From Nocardia goodfellowii (GTDB lineage Bacteria; Actinomycetota; Actinomycetes; Mycobacteriales; Mycobacteriaceae), in the NCBI RefSeq assembly GCF_017875645.1, contig NZ_JAGGMR010000001.1, forward strand, positions 2,108,001-2,172,000: a stretch of DNA of 64,000 nucleotides, written 5' to 3'. A program made the translations under genes and the position numbers. Below are positions 10,611-19,538 of this stretch, piece by piece. The notes under the pieces were generated by a model. It saw only the letters and a list, made by a program, of their open reading frames with translations, was not told where the DNA came from and searched no databases. The stretch's first letter is position 1. Every line of letters begins with the position of its first letter.

Positions 10611-11357
10611 TCATCGAGCGCTCCAGCCTCCGTCCATGGTGTAGGACGCCCCGGTGACCATGCCCGCCTCCGGCGCCGCAAGCCAGCCGACCAGGGACGC
10701 GACCTCCTCCGGTTCGACCAGCCGCTTGATCGCGCTCTCGGTGAGCATGATCTTCTCGATCACCTCTTGCTCCGGAATCCCGTGGGTGCGAGCTTGATCG
10801 GCTATCTGCTTGTCCACCAACGGGGTTCGCACGTATCCGGGATTGACGCAATTGCTGGTCACCCCGTGCGGGCCACCTTCGAGCGCCGTCACCTTCGACA
10901 GCCCCTCCAGCGCGTGCTTGGCCGTCACATAGGCCGCCTTGTAGGCGGAGGCGCGCAGGCCGTGCACCGAGGAGATATTGACGATCCGGCCGAATCCCGC
11001 CCGATACATGTGCGGTAGCGACGCGCGGATGAGCAGGAACGGAGCCTCCACCATGAGGGTGAGCAGGTGGCGGAACTGGTCGGGCGGGAAGTCCTCGATC
11101 GGTGCGATGCGCTGCACCCCGGCGTTGTTCACCAGGATGTCGACCTCGAGCCGGAGGTCTTCCAGCGCGCCGACGTCGAGCAGGTCTACCGCCCAGGCCT
11201 TTCCGCCCAGCTCGTGTGCGAGTTCCTTCGCGCCGGTCTCGTCCACGTCGGCGAGGGTGACGGTGGCGCCGCGGGCGGCGAGCAGCCGGGCGCAGGCCGC
11301 GCCGATGCCGCTCGCACCGCCGGTCACCAGCGCGGATTTGCCTGCCAGTTCGCTCAT
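10611..11357 (-). CDS. 3-hydroxybutyrate dehydrogenase (SDR family)
   Basis: A 248-residue classical short-chain dehydrogenase. NAD binding is shown by T-G-G-A-S-G-I-G (about 12-19), N-N-A-G-V-Q (about 77-82), and the catalytic S-Y-K set in I-S-S-V-H-G-L-R-A-S-A-Y-K-A-A-Y-V-T-A-K. The motif S-S-V-H-G-L and the V-N-P-G-Y-V-R-T-P-L-V-D-K-Q segment are characteristic of D-3-hydroxybutyrate dehydrogenases, which interconvert 3-hydroxybutyrate and acetoacetate. Its ATG overlaps the stop of the transporter gene (ATGA), so uptake and oxidation are coupled. Acetoacetate produced could be activated by the acetoacetyl-CoA synthetase encoded 7 kb away. Confidence 0.88.
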   Translation of the reverse strand: MSELAGKSALVTGGASGIGAACARLLAARGATVTLADVDETGAKELAHELGGKAWAVDLLDVGALEDLRLEVDILVNNAGVQRIAPIEDFPPDQFRHLLTLMVEAPFLLIRASLPHMYRAGFGRIVNISSVHGLRASAYKAAYVTAKHALEGLSKVTALEGGPHGVTSNCVNPGYVRTPLVDKQIADQARTHGIPEQEVIEKIMLTESAIKRLVEPEEVASLVGWLAAPEAGMVTGASYTMDGGWSAR

Positions 11358-12733
11358 TTGGCCACCACGGGCGCCGCGACCAGTGCCCGGTCCGCTTCGT
11401 CGACGCTGGCGAGATCCAAACCCTTTGTCTCCCGGGCGAAGAGCACCGCGACGGCGGTGACGGCGGCCGCCCCGGCGAGGTACCAGGCGATCGGCACCGC
11501 GGAGTCGAAGGTGTTCAGCAGCCGTACCGCGATGATCGGCGCGAGCGAACCCGCCACGATCGAGGTCACCTGATATCCCAGGGACACACCGGAATAGCGC
11601 ATCCGGGTCGGGAACATCTCGGCCATGATGGCGGGCTGGGCGGCATACATCAGGGCGTGGAACACCAGGCCGATGATGATCGCCGACATGATGACCGCGT
11701 TGTGCCCGCTGTCCATCATCGGGAAGGCGAAGAAGCCCCAGGTGCCGCCCGTGATCGCCCCCGCGAGGTACACCGGCCGGCGGCCGAATCGGTCACTGAG
11801 ATAGCCCGCGGCCGGGATCGCGAAGAAGTGCACCGCGTGCGCGGCGAGCAGCCACCACAGGATCACCTTGGTGTCGGTGCCGACGTGGACCTTCAGATAG
11901 GTGATGGTGAAGGTGACCACCAGGTAGTACAGGATGTTCTCGCCGAAACGCAGGCCCATCGCGGTGAAAACGCCACGGGGATAACGCTTCATGACCTCCA
12001 CCACGCTGAACGAGGTGGCCTTGATCTGTTCCATCTCCTGCTGTGCCGCGACGAAGATCGGGGCGTCGGTGACCTTGGTGCGGATGTAATAGCCGACCAG
12101 GACCACCACCGCCGACAGCCAGAAGGCCACCCGCCAGCCCCAGCTCAGGAACGCGGCGTCGGAGAGCGTCGAGGTCAGCGTCAGCAGTGCGAGGGTGGCG
12201 AGCAGATTGCCCACGGGCACACCGGCTTGCGGCCAGCTCGCCCAGAAGCCGCGCCGGGCGCTCGGGCTGTGCTCGGCGACGAGCAGGACCGCACCGCCCC
12301 ATTCGCCGCCCACCGCGAAGCCCTGGATGAAGCGCAGGGCGACCAGCAGGGCCGGCGCCCAATAGCCGATCTGAGCGAAGGTCGGCAGACAGCCCATCAG
12401 GAACGTCGCCGCGCCGACCAGCACCAGACTGAACTGCAGCAGCTTCTTGCGGCCGTACTTGTCGCCGAAGTGCCCGAACACGATGCCGCCCAGCGGGCGC
12501 GCCGCGAAACCCACCGCGTAGGTGACGAAGGCGGCCAGGATCGCGTCCAGTTCGCTGGTGCCCTGGGCGAAGAACACCTTGCTGAACACCAGCGTCGCCG
12601 CGGTGCCGTAGAGGAAGAACTCGTACCACTCGACGACCGTGCCCGCCATCGAGGCGGCGACCACGCGTCTGAGTCCGGAGGGGGCATCATCCGGATCGCC
12701 GCCGGTCGGCCGCACGGGATTGCGCACGCTCAT
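11354..12733 (-). CDS. MHS-family major facilitator transporter
   Basis: A 459-residue, 12-helix MFS proton symporter of the metabolite:H+ symporter group (relatives carry shikimate, 2-oxoglutarate or citrate). Family marks are V-V-E-W-Y-E-F-F-L-Y-G in helix 1, G-H-F-G-D-K-Y-G-R-K-K in loop 2-3, R-F-I-Q-G-F-A-V-G-G-E-W-G-G-A in helix 4, and S-D-R-F-G-R-R-P in loop 8-9. The ATG at 12733 is supported by AGGAG 7 nt upstream; a longer frame exists but lacks this signal. Coupling to 3-hydroxybutyrate dehydrogenase suggests import of 3-hydroxybutyrate or acetoacetate. The substrate is not proven by sequence. Confidence 0.88.
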   Translation of the reverse strand: MSVRNPVRPTGGDPDDAPSGLRRVVAASMAGTVVEWYEFFLYGTAATLVFSKVFFAQGTSELDAILAAFVTYAVGFAARPLGGIVFGHFGDKYGRKKLLQFSLVLVGAATFLMGCLPTFAQIGYWAPALLVALRFIQGFAVGGEWGGAVLLVAEHSPSARRGFWASWPQAGVPVGNLLATLALLTLTSTLSDAAFLSWGWRVAFWLSAVVVLVGYYIRTKVTDAPIFVAAQQEMEQIKATSFSVVEVMKRYPRGVFTAMGLRFGENILYYLVVTFTITYLKVHVGTDTKVILWWLLAAHAVHFFAIPAAGYLSDRFGRRPVYLAGAITGGTWGFFAFPMMDSGHNAVIMSAIIIGLVFHALMYAAQPAIMAEMFPTRMRYSGVSLGYQVTSIVAGSLAPIIAVRLLNTFDSAVPIAWYLAGAAAVTAVAVLFARETKGLDLASVDEADRALVAAPVVAK

Positions 12734-12859
12734 CGAACATCTCCTAACGCTCGGACCCAGCCCTCGGTGTTCCCGTTGTGATGGGCCCCACAATTTCTAG
12801 CTGGCCTGAGTATTCGTGCAGATCCGCGTCGGACGCAATGGCCAAATCCGCACGGGCAG

Positions 12860-12875
12860 TCTGCAAAGATGCAGA
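12860..12875. promoter_or_regulatory. candidate LysR binding dyad
   Basis: Perfect 6-bp arms TCTGCA and TGCAGA with a 4-nt centre, ending 1 nt before the LysR ATG. TGCAGAT also occurs at 12818-12824. The 143-nt region is the divergent promoter between the transporter operon and the regulator. Confidence 0.45.
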
Positions 12876-12876
12876 T

Positions 12877-13806
12877 ATGAACTCCGGCCGACCCAGTGCC
12901 GACGACCTGTTGATCCTGCTCGCGGTGGGCCGGACCGGCCGGTTCGTCTCGGCCGCCGACGAGCTGGGCCTGAACCACACCACGATCTCCCGGCGCATCG
13001 CGGCGCTCGAGGAAACGCTCGGCGGACGGGTGCTGACTCGGGTCACCGGTGGCTGGGAGCTCACCGAACTCGGCCGGGAAGCGCTGGTCGCCGCGGAGGC
13101 GGTGGAAGCCGCCGTGCGCTCCCTGACCGCCGATGCCACCGGCACCCGGGTGCTGGAGGGCGTCGTCCGGATCTCGGCCACCGACGGTTTCAGCGCCTAC
13201 CTCGCCGCGCCCGCCATCGCGGGCGTGCAGCGCCAGCACCCCGGCATCTCCGTCGAAATCGTCACCGCCACCAGGCGCGCCTCCCAGCAGCGCTCCGGGG
13301 TCGACCTCGAGGTCGTGGTCGGCGAGCCACAGGTATTGCGCGCCAAGGCGATTCGATTGGGCGACTACTGTCTCGGCCTGTACGCCGCGCGTGATTACCT
13401 GCGTGAGTACGGAACTCCGGCCGCGATGGCGGACCTGACGCGGTATCCGCTGGTCTACTTCATCGACTCCATGCTCCAGGTCGACGACCTCGACGTGGCC
13501 GCCAACTTCGCCACGGCCATGCGCGAATCCATCACCTCCACCAATGTTTTCGTGCATGTGGAGGCCACCCGGGCCGCGGCCGGACTGGGCTTGCTGCCCT
13601 GCTTCATGGCCGATCGGCACCCCGACCTCGTCCGAGTCCTGCGGGACCAGGTCTCGGTCCGCCTCGCCTACTGGCTCGTCACCCGCACCGAAACTCTGCG
13701 CCGACCGGAGGTGTCCGCGGTCGTGGACGCCCTCTGCGCGCAGGTCCGCAGTCAGCGGGCGGCACTGCTGGGCTCGGCCGGCGGAACCGGTTCCACCGAG
13801 GTATAG
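12877..13806 (+). CDS. LysR family transcriptional regulator
   Basis: A 309-residue LysR-type regulator. The N-terminal winged HTH (about 8-65: L-L-A-V-G-R-T-G-R-F-V-S-A-A-D-E-L-G-L-N-H-T-T-I-S-R-R-I-A-A-L-E) is followed by an effector domain of about 220 residues. The ATG at 12877 fits the family start; the frame stays open upstream but reads through the operator dyad. It faces the transporter/3-hydroxybutyrate dehydrogenase operon and so is its likely activator or repressor. The inducer is unknown. Confidence 0.87.
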   Translation: MNSGRPSADDLLILLAVGRTGRFVSAADELGLNHTTISRRIAALEETLGGRVLTRVTGGWELTELGREALVAAEAVEAAVRSLTADATGTRVLEGVVRISATDGFSAYLAAPAIAGVQRQHPGISVEIVTATRRASQQRSGVDLEVVVGEPQVLRAKAIRLGDYCLGLYAARDYLREYGTPAAMADLTRYPLVYFIDSMLQVDDLDVAANFATAMRESITSTNVFVHVEATRAAAGLGLLPCFMADRHPDLVRVLRDQVSVRLAYWLVTRTETLRRPEVSAVVDALCAQVRSQRAALLGSAGGTGSTEV

Positions 13807-13840
13807 CCTGGCGCAGTTGACTGCCTCGTGAGGAATCGCT

Positions 13841-14962
13841 GTGAAATACGTGCCCCGCATCGCTCTCTTTCTGGCGATCCCCGCCCTGCTGTTCCTGTTG
13901 CCGTGGTGGACGCTGGTCGGCGCGACCAGTTCCGGCACGGTGTTCTGGGCCGGGACGGCGCTGTTCCTCGCCGGCTATGTGTGCCTGCCCGCGTCGATGT
14001 TCCTCGGCCACGGGCCCGCGCAGTCGGACACGGCGTCCATCATCGGCGACACCTTGCTCGGTGTGCTGTGGGTGCTGTTCAGCTGGTCACTGCTCGGCAC
14101 CATCGCCGGATTCGGATTGGCGGTGGCCGGGGTGGACGATCCGGTGCGCTCGCGGATCGTCGCGGCCGGTGTACTGGCGATCAGTGCCGCGCTGGTCGCC
14201 TACGGCATCTATGAGGCGCGGCGGGTGCCCCGGGTGCGGACGCTGGAGGTGCCGATCCGCGGTCTCGGAGCGGGGCTGGACGGGCTGCGTCTGGTGGTCA
14301 TCACCGACACCCACTTCGCCGCACTGAACCGGTTGCGCTGGTCGGAGCGGGTGGTCGAGGTCGTGAACTCCCTGGAACCCGATATCGCTTGTCACGCGGG
14401 TGATCTCGCCGACGGCTCGGTCGCGAAGCGGCATCCGCAAGTGGATCCGCTCGGCAAGGTCGAGGCACCGCTGGGCCGCTTCTACATCACCGGCAATCAC
14501 GAGTATTTCGGTGACGCCCAGGGCTGGATCGACCACATGGCGTCCATCGGCTGGCAGCCCATGCACAATCAGCACGAGACCCTCACCCGCGGCGGCGACC
14601 GGCTGGTGCTCGCCGGTGTCGACGATCCGACCGGTGTCGGGCTGCCCGGCCACGGTCCCGATCTCCCGGCCGCGCTCGTGGGTGCCGAACCCGGCGTGCC
14701 GGTCGTCCTGCTCGCCCACCAGCCCCGGCAGATCGCCGAGTCCGTCGCGGCCGGTGTGGCGCTGCAGATCTCCGGACATACGCACGGCGGCCAGATCTGG
14801 CCGTTCCACTATCTGGTCCGGCTGGAGCAGCCGGTCGTCGCGGGCCTGTCCCGGCACGGCGATACCCAGCTCTACACGAGCCGGGGCACCGGGTTCTGGG
14901 GTCCGCAGTTGCGGGTATTCGCACCGAGCGAGATCACGGTCTTGGTGCTGCGCACCGCCTAG
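13841..14962 (+). CDS. membrane-anchored metallophosphoesterase
   Basis: A 373-residue protein with about four N-terminal transmembrane helices (6-25, 33-55, 68-95, 105-122) and a C-terminal calcineurin-type phosphoesterase domain. The dinuclear metal ligands are all present: D156-x-H158 (T-D-T-H), G-D188-L-A-D, G-N219-H-E, a histidine in L-A-H-Q-P, and G-H-T-H-G-G. This layout matches YkuE/YaeI-like enzymes, some of which act on membrane lipid phosphates such as UDP-diacylglucosamine. The substrate here is unknown. The GTG start has AGGA 7 nt upstream. Confidence 0.88.
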   Translation: MKYVPRIALFLAIPALLFLLPWWTLVGATSSGTVFWAGTALFLAGYVCLPASMFLGHGPAQSDTASIIGDTLLGVLWVLFSWSLLGTIAGFGLAVAGVDDPVRSRIVAAGVLAISAALVAYGIYEARRVPRVRTLEVPIRGLGAGLDGLRLVVITDTHFAALNRLRWSERVVEVVNSLEPDIACHAGDLADGSVAKRHPQVDPLGKVEAPLGRFYITGNHEYFGDAQGWIDHMASIGWQPMHNQHETLTRGGDRLVLAGVDDPTGVGLPGHGPDLPAALVGAEPGVPVVLLAHQPRQIAESVAAGVALQISGHTHGGQIWPFHYLVRLEQPVVAGLSRHGDTQLYTSRGTGFWGPQLRVFAPSEITVLVLRTA

Positions 14963-14983
14963 TCTCGCGCTCACTCCGCGAGA
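14963..14983. terminator. hairpin between convergent genes
   Basis: Perfect 7-bp arms TCTCGCG / CGCGAGA with a 7-nt loop immediately after the phosphoesterase stop. No U-tract is present. It may serve both converging transcripts. Confidence 0.45.
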
Positions 14984-15004
14984 TACGCACCTCGATCTCG
15001 GGTT

Positions 15005-15718
15005 TCAGGCGGCGCGGGTAGGGGTGAGGACGCCGTCGGTCATGGCATAGACCGAGGTCATCCGGTGCAGATGGGCGCGGTCGTGGGTGACCAGCAGAGT
15101 TGCCGCGTGCCGCGTGCGGGCCACGTCGAGGATGAGATCGATGATGGCGGCGCCGCGCTCGGTGTCGAGTGCGCTGGTGGGTTCGTCGATGACGAGCAGG
15201 GCGGGATCGTGCATCAGGGCGCGGGCGATATCGACGCGCTGCCGTTGGCCACCGGAGAGTTGGGCCGGGCGCTTGGCGTGCTGGCCGTCCAAGCCGACGG
15301 CGGCGAGCAGATCCATTGCCTTGGCGCGGGTTTCGCGGCGCTGCTCGGCGGAGGTGAACCAGCGCTGGCCGAGGTGGGACATGACCTCGAGTTGTTCGAC
15401 GGCCGTGAGCGCCGGAATCAGGTTCGGTTGCTGGAAGACGATGCCGATGGCGGAGCGGCGGAGGGCGGCGGCTTCGCGAGGGCTCAAGTGGGCGAGATCT
15501 ACTGTGGTGCCCTGAGTTTCGAGGCGTATGCGGCCGGATTCGGGGCGGATCAGCGTGGAGACGGCGGCAAGCAGACTCGACTTGCCGGAGCCCGAAGGGC
15601 CGGTGATAGCGGCGATTTCGCCGCCCTGGACGGTCAGGTGTACCCGGTCCAGCGCGGTGCGGCGTTCGGCCCCGTCGGGGAAGGTGAGGGTGACGTCTTC
15701 GACGGTGAGGGCAGTCAT
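15005..15718 (-). CDS. ABC transporter ATP-binding protein (MacB/LolD type)
   Basis: A 237-residue ATPase of the FtsE/LolD/MacB class. Walker A G-P-S-G-S-G-K-S-S (about 38-46), Q-loop Q-Q-P-N, signature L-S-G-G-Q-R-Q-R, Walker B L-L-V-I-D-E-P-T-S-A-L-D and the switch histidine in V-T-H-D are all intact. It pairs with the FtsX-type permease gene just upstream (16 nt), forming an exporter or mechanotransmission complex. ATG at 15718 is chosen over TTG at 15730 because GGAG lies 6 nt before it. The divergent two-component genes may control the pair. Confidence 0.9.
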   Translation of the reverse strand: MTALTVEDVTLTFPDGAERRTALDRVHLTVQGGEIAAITGPSGSGKSSLLAAVSTLIRPESGRIRLETQGTTVDLAHLSPREAAALRRSAIGIVFQQPNLIPALTAVEQLEVMSHLGQRWFTSAEQRRETRAKAMDLLAAVGLDGQHAKRPAQLSGGQRQRVDIARALMHDPALLVIDEPTSALDTERGAAIIDLILDVARTRHAATLLVTHDRAHLHRMTSVYAMTDGVLTPTRAA

Positions 15719-15734
15719 GGTGGGCTCCAAGGAA

Positions 15735-16790
15735 TTAGCGGGCCGTGCCGAGGGCGGTCAGCGGGTCGGTCGTGAAGAGGAACCGCAGGGCGAACGCCGC
15801 ACCGAACAGGCCCAGGACGACGAGGGCGGCGGCCGGTAGCAGGGTGGTGGCCGGGCTCAGCACGAAAGGCAGCGCATCACCCACGAAAGTTGCTGCGACA
15901 ACCGTGATTCCGATCCCCACGGTGACGCCCGCCACGAGCACGATCGCGGCTTGCGCGAGGGCGTCGCGGACCAGCGAACCGGTGGTCGCGCCCAGCGCTT
16001 TCAACGTCGCGATGTCCGGGGTGCGCTGCACGGTCCACACCGTGAAGAACGCGCCGATCACCAAGGCGGAAATGGCGAACAGCAGCACCGTCATCACTGT
16101 GAGCGAACCGTTTTCGGCTTCGTAGGAGGCCAGCGCGGACAGTGCTCCGGACACGGTGGTCGTGGTGGTGTGCGCGGCGGCGTTGACCGCGTCCAGGTCG
16201 GTGCCGCCGGTAACGGCGAGGACGGTCGCCGCCCCGCCGCGTGGGCTCACCGACTGCCAATCCGCAGGGGTCATCCAGACCACGGGGCTATGGCTGTACC
16301 AGTCGTCGCCGGTTACGGCGGCCACGGTGAAGGTCGCTCCGCCGAGGCCGACGGTGTCGCCCGCGGCGGCGTGCAGGTCTGCGGCCGCGCCGGTGCTGAG
16401 GACCACGTTGCCCGGAGTTGCCGCACGGTTGCCAACTGTGCTGGGCGTGGCGCCGAAGAGGGCGACCTGAGCGGGCGGCGACCCGGCTCGCCCCGCCTCG
16501 GCCCGGCTGATCCCCACCGGCTGCACCGAGCCGGTGGATCCGGCGGCCCGCTGCCACTGCTCCACTTGCCGCGGGGTCAGCGCGGACGCGTCGAACGACG
16601 GCCCCGCCCCGGTGTCGGCGAACACCAGGCGGTCGGCCGACAGCGACTCGATCGCCGAAATATTCTGGTGCGCGAGCCCGGCGGTGAGTCCGCCCAGAAA
16701 GCTCACCAGCAGCGCCACCAGCGTGACAACCGATGCGATCAGGCCGAATCGGCCCCGTGCGGCCCGCAGATCCCGTAGTGCGACGAACAT
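15735..16790 (-). CDS. FtsX-like ABC permease
   Basis: A 351-residue permease with one helix at the N-terminus (about 15-37), a large extracytoplasmic domain (about 40-225), and three C-terminal helices (about 235-262, 280-305, 320-342) typical of FtsX/MacB half-permeases. The conserved Q-R-T-P-D-I-A-T-L-K-A-L-G-A-T coupling helix sits between the last helices. It likely dimerises with the ATPase encoded downstream. The start M-F-V-A-L-R-D-L-R-A-A-R is the usual beginning of such permeases; an open upstream extension lacks membrane or coding character. The cargo is unknown. Confidence 0.87.
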   Translation of the reverse strand: MFVALRDLRAARGRFGLIASVVTLVALLVSFLGGLTAGLAHQNISAIESLSADRLVFADTGAGPSFDASALTPRQVEQWQRAAGSTGSVQPVGISRAEAGRAGSPPAQVALFGATPSTVGNRAATPGNVVLSTGAAADLHAAAGDTVGLGGATFTVAAVTGDDWYSHSPVVWMTPADWQSVSPRGGAATVLAVTGGTDLDAVNAAAHTTTTTVSGALSALASYEAENGSLTVMTVLLFAISALVIGAFFTVWTVQRTPDIATLKALGATTGSLVRDALAQAAIVLVAGVTVGIGITVVAATFVGDALPFVLSPATTLLPAAALVVLGLFGAAFALRFLFTTDPLTALGTAR

Positions 16791-16920
16791 GACTCCACCG
16801 TCCCGCGAGACCTGGTCGCGGCCATCGCGCGACGGAATGAACCCGCCCCGCTCGAAGGGCGGCGCGGTGATTACACCTTTCGGTGGATGCCTTCGGAGTA
16901 GCCGCACATAAGCTGACAAG

Positions 16921-18078
16921 GTGCACTCGTCGCCGCTCACCCCAGTCTTCACCGCGCTGCGGCTGGGCCTGCATGTGCTGGTGACGGCGTTGGCGGCGGT
17001 GACCGCCGGCCGCGCACTGCTGCCCGAATCCGAGCACCCGATTCCGGTGCTGCTGCTGGTCGCGGCCTTCCTGCTCACCTACTTCGCGGGATCGAGGGTC
17101 GGCCGCCGGCCGGGTGGGATCCTGGCCTGGCTCGGACTGCTCACCATCCTGTGGCTGTGCCTGGTGCCGCTCGCCCCGGACGCGGGATACCTGGCGTTCG
17201 GCCTGTTCTTCCTCTATCTGCATCTGCTGCCGCGCCCGTGGAGTCTGCTCGCGGTGCTGGCGGCGACCGGGGTCGCCGTCGCCGGGTTCGGCTTCCAGCG
17301 CGGATGGTCGGTGGGCGGGGTGATCGGGCCGGTCCTGGGCGCGGCCGTGGCCATCGGTATCGGGCTCGGTTACCAGGCGCTGTTCCGGGAGTCGGCCGAA
17401 CGCCAGCGGCTGATCGACGAATTGCTCAGTACCCGGGCCACTCTCGCGGAGCAGGAACGCAACGCGGGCAAGCTCGCCGAACGAGAACGTCTCGCCCAGG
17501 AGATCCACGACACGGTCGCCCAGGGGCTCAGCAGTATCCAGCTGCTGCTGCATGCCGCCGAGCAGTCGGCTCCGGAACACCCCGCGCTGCAACAGATTCG
17601 GCTCGCCCGCGAGACCGCGGCGGAGAATCTGTCCGAAACCCGGCGGCTGATAGCCGAACTGGCGCCCGCCGCCCTGGACGGGCAATCGCTGGCGCAGGCG
17701 CTGGAGCGGATCTGCCGGCGAGCCGAGGCGGTGACGGCACAGCTCGCGGTCGAGGGCATGCCCGAGCGGCTGCCGATGCCGGTCGAGGCCGCGCTGGTGC
17801 GCATAGCCCAGGGCGCGGTGTCCAACGTCGTCCAGCACGCGCGCGCTGACCGGATGCGCCTCACCCTCACCTATTCCGGCGACGAGGTACTGCTCGACGT
17901 GGTCGACAACGGTGTGGGTATCGAGCCCGCGGTGCTCGAGCACGCGCCCTCGGGTTCCTTCGGTCTGGCGGCGATGCGATCCCGGGTGGAACAGCAAGGC
18001 GGCACCTTCGCGGTCGAGTCCGAGCCGGGCCACACCGCGGTCACCGTGTCGTTCCCGTTGGATTCGGAGCGCGCATGA
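16921..18078 (+). CDS. sensor histidine kinase (NarL-type partner, HisKA_3)
   Basis: A 385-residue sensor kinase with six to seven hydrophobic segments in residues 10-155 and no large extracellular domain, suggesting membrane-state sensing. A short coiled coil (158-195) leads to the dimerisation/phosphoacceptor motif E-I-H196-D-T-V-A-Q-G-L. The HATPase domain shows N-V-V-Q-H-A (N box), D-N-G-V-G-I (G1) and G-S-F-G-L-A-A-M (G2). The GTG start has no clear Shine-Dalgarno. The 3' end overlaps the response regulator ATG by 4 nt, so the two are coupled. Confidence 0.9.
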   Translation: MHSSPLTPVFTALRLGLHVLVTALAAVTAGRALLPESEHPIPVLLLVAAFLLTYFAGSRVGRRPGGILAWLGLLTILWLCLVPLAPDAGYLAFGLFFLYLHLLPRPWSLLAVLAATGVAVAGFGFQRGWSVGGVIGPVLGAAVAIGIGLGYQALFRESAERQRLIDELLSTRATLAEQERNAGKLAERERLAQEIHDTVAQGLSSIQLLLHAAEQSAPEHPALQQIRLARETAAENLSETRRLIAELAPAALDGQSLAQALERICRRAEAVTAQLAVEGMPERLPMPVEAALVRIAQGAVSNVVQHARADRMRLTLTYSGDEVLLDVVDNGVGIEPAVLEHAPSGSFGLAAMRSRVEQQGGTFAVESEPGHTAVTVSFPLDSERA

Positions 18079-18692
18079 TCCGCCTGCTGCTCGCCGACGA
18101 CCACGCCATCGTGCGGGCCGGTCTGCGCGCGCTGCTGGCAGGCGGCGGCGACATCATCGTGGTCGGCGACGCGCCCACCGCCGAGGCGGCCGTCGCCTTC
18201 TGCGCCACGACGCCCGTCGACCTGGTGCTGATGGACCTGAGCTTCGGACCGGGCCGCTCCGGCGTCGACGCCACCACCGAACTGCGCGCCCTCCCGCAGC
18301 CGCCGAATGTCCTGGTGGTCACCAATTACGACACCGACGCCGACATCCTCGGCGCCATCGAGGCGGGGGCCTGCGGCTACATCCTGAAAGACACCCCGCC
18401 GCCGGAACTCCTCGCCGCGGTCCGCTCTGCGGCGGCGGGGGAGAGCGTGTTGTCCCCGGCGGTCGCGTCGAAGCTGATGACCCGCGTACGCCGAGCCGAT
18501 ACCACCCTCAGTCCGCGCGAAATCGAGGTGCTGCGCCTGGTCGCCGACGGACAATCCAACCGCGAGATCGCCAAGGAACTGTTCCTGAGCGAAACGACCG
18601 TCAAATCGCACCTGGTGCACATCTACGCGAAACTCGGTGTCCGCTCGCGCACGTCGGCGGTGGCTCGGGCCCGCGAGCAGGGCGCGATCTGA
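18075..18692 (+). CDS. LuxR/NarL family response regulator
   Basis: A 205-residue two-domain response regulator. The receiver domain has D8-D9, the phosphoacceptor D54 in V-L-M-D, the switch threonine in V-V-T-N-Y, and the lysine in Y-I-L-K-D. The C-terminal LuxR HTH (about 140-200) includes L-S-P-R-E-I-E-V-L-R-L-V-A-D-G-Q-S-N-R-E-I-A. It is translated together with the upstream kinase. The nearest candidate target is the divergent ABC operon at 15005-16790 across a 130-nt promoter region. Confidence 0.92.
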   Translation: MIRLLLADDHAIVRAGLRALLAGGGDIIVVGDAPTAEAAVAFCATTPVDLVLMDLSFGPGRSGVDATTELRALPQPPNVLVVTNYDTDADILGAIEAGACGYILKDTPPPELLAAVRSAAAGESVLSPAVASKLMTRVRRADTTLSPREIEVLRLVADGQSNREIAKELFLSETTVKSHLVHIYAKLGVRSRTSAVARAREQGAI

Positions 18693-18693
18693 A

Positions 18694-19512
18694 CTACAAC
18701 GGGCGCAGCACGATGAGGCCCGGCACGGTGCGCGCGTAGTCGAAGAACGGGGAGTCGACGACCTTGTTGTGCTGAGCGAGCGAGGACGCGTTGCGGAACA
18801 CCGGGCCGTTCGGCGTCATGACGAAGATGCCGACATGGGTGACGTCCAGACCGGCCTGGTCGGTGTACGCGCCGATGTAGTCGCCGGTGCGCAGCTGCGC
18901 GGCGACGGCGTCGTCCACCGCGCTGCTCGGGATGTAGGTCATCGGCCGATCGACCACCGGCACGCCCGGAAGGTATTGCCCGCCATCGGCTTTCGCGTTC
19001 AGCCGCTTGGTCACCGGGACCGCCGCGGGGCTCAGCGCGCCGGTGATGTCGGTGGCGGCGATCCGCGGCGTCGCCGCCCAATCGGTGAAGAAGTGCTTCC
19101 GCAGCCGGAAGTCGACCCGGCCGCCGGCATAGCGGGTTTCGATGAGGTTCGAGGTGAACTCCGCGCGGGTGGCCGACCTGCTGAGCGCTTCCACGTAATC
19201 GAGGTAGGTGAAGCAATCCACCCGCCGGAAGTCGACCACCAGCTCCTCGGGCTGCGACGCCGAGCCGATCAGCATGTTCGCCCCGTACGGCGTGCCGAGG
19301 AATCTGCTCGACAACGCCTCGATCAGCGCGCCCCTGTCACGCGGTTGCCCGGCCCGGACCGCCAGCAGCTCATCGATCTTCCGAGCGGTCACGTCATCGA
19401 CCGCCGGGGTGGCGTGCGCCGACGGCGCCGCCAGGACGAGCGCCGTCACGATGAGCAATATTCGGGCGAGAATCCGCAAAACGCCTCCAGCAGGTTGGTG
19501 CACGGCCGACAC
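18694..19512 (-). CDS. secreted DUF1460 protein (amidase-like cysteine hydrolase)
   Basis: A 272-residue exported protein. Residues about 11-34 are a Sec signal peptide ending A-P-S-A-H-A. The mature domain is DUF1460, an NlpC/P60-like fold annotated as N-acetylmuramoyl-L-alanine amidase-like. The likely catalytic cysteine is C100 (V-D-C-F-T-Y-L-D-Y-V-E-A) and the histidine is H226 (D-V-T-H-V-G-I-F). Cell-wall peptide cleavage is inferred. The GTG at 19512 gives a short n-region; an in-frame GTG at 19503 is also possible. It is convergent with the response regulator and divergent from the gene at 19539. Confidence 0.82.
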   Translation of the reverse strand: MSAVHQPAGGVLRILARILLIVTALVLAAPSAHATPAVDDVTARKIDELLAVRAGQPRDRGALIEALSSRFLGTPYGANMLIGSASQPEELVVDFRRVDCFTYLDYVEALSRSATRAEFTSNLIETRYAGGRVDFRLRKHFFTDWAATPRIAATDITGALSPAAVPVTKRLNAKADGGQYLPGVPVVDRPMTYIPSSAVDDAVAAQLRTGDYIGAYTDQAGLDVTHVGIFVMTPNGPVFRNASSLAQHNKVVDSPFFDYARTVPGLIVLRPL

Positions 19513-19525
19513 CCACGGTAGCCCG

Positions 19526-19531
19526 TAACCT
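19526..19531 (+). promoter_or_regulatory. candidate -10 box of a leaderless promoter
   Basis: TAACCT fits TANNNT and ends 7 nt before the ATG at 19539, which has no Shine-Dalgarno. Confidence 0.5.
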
Positions 19532-19538
19532 CAGCCGC

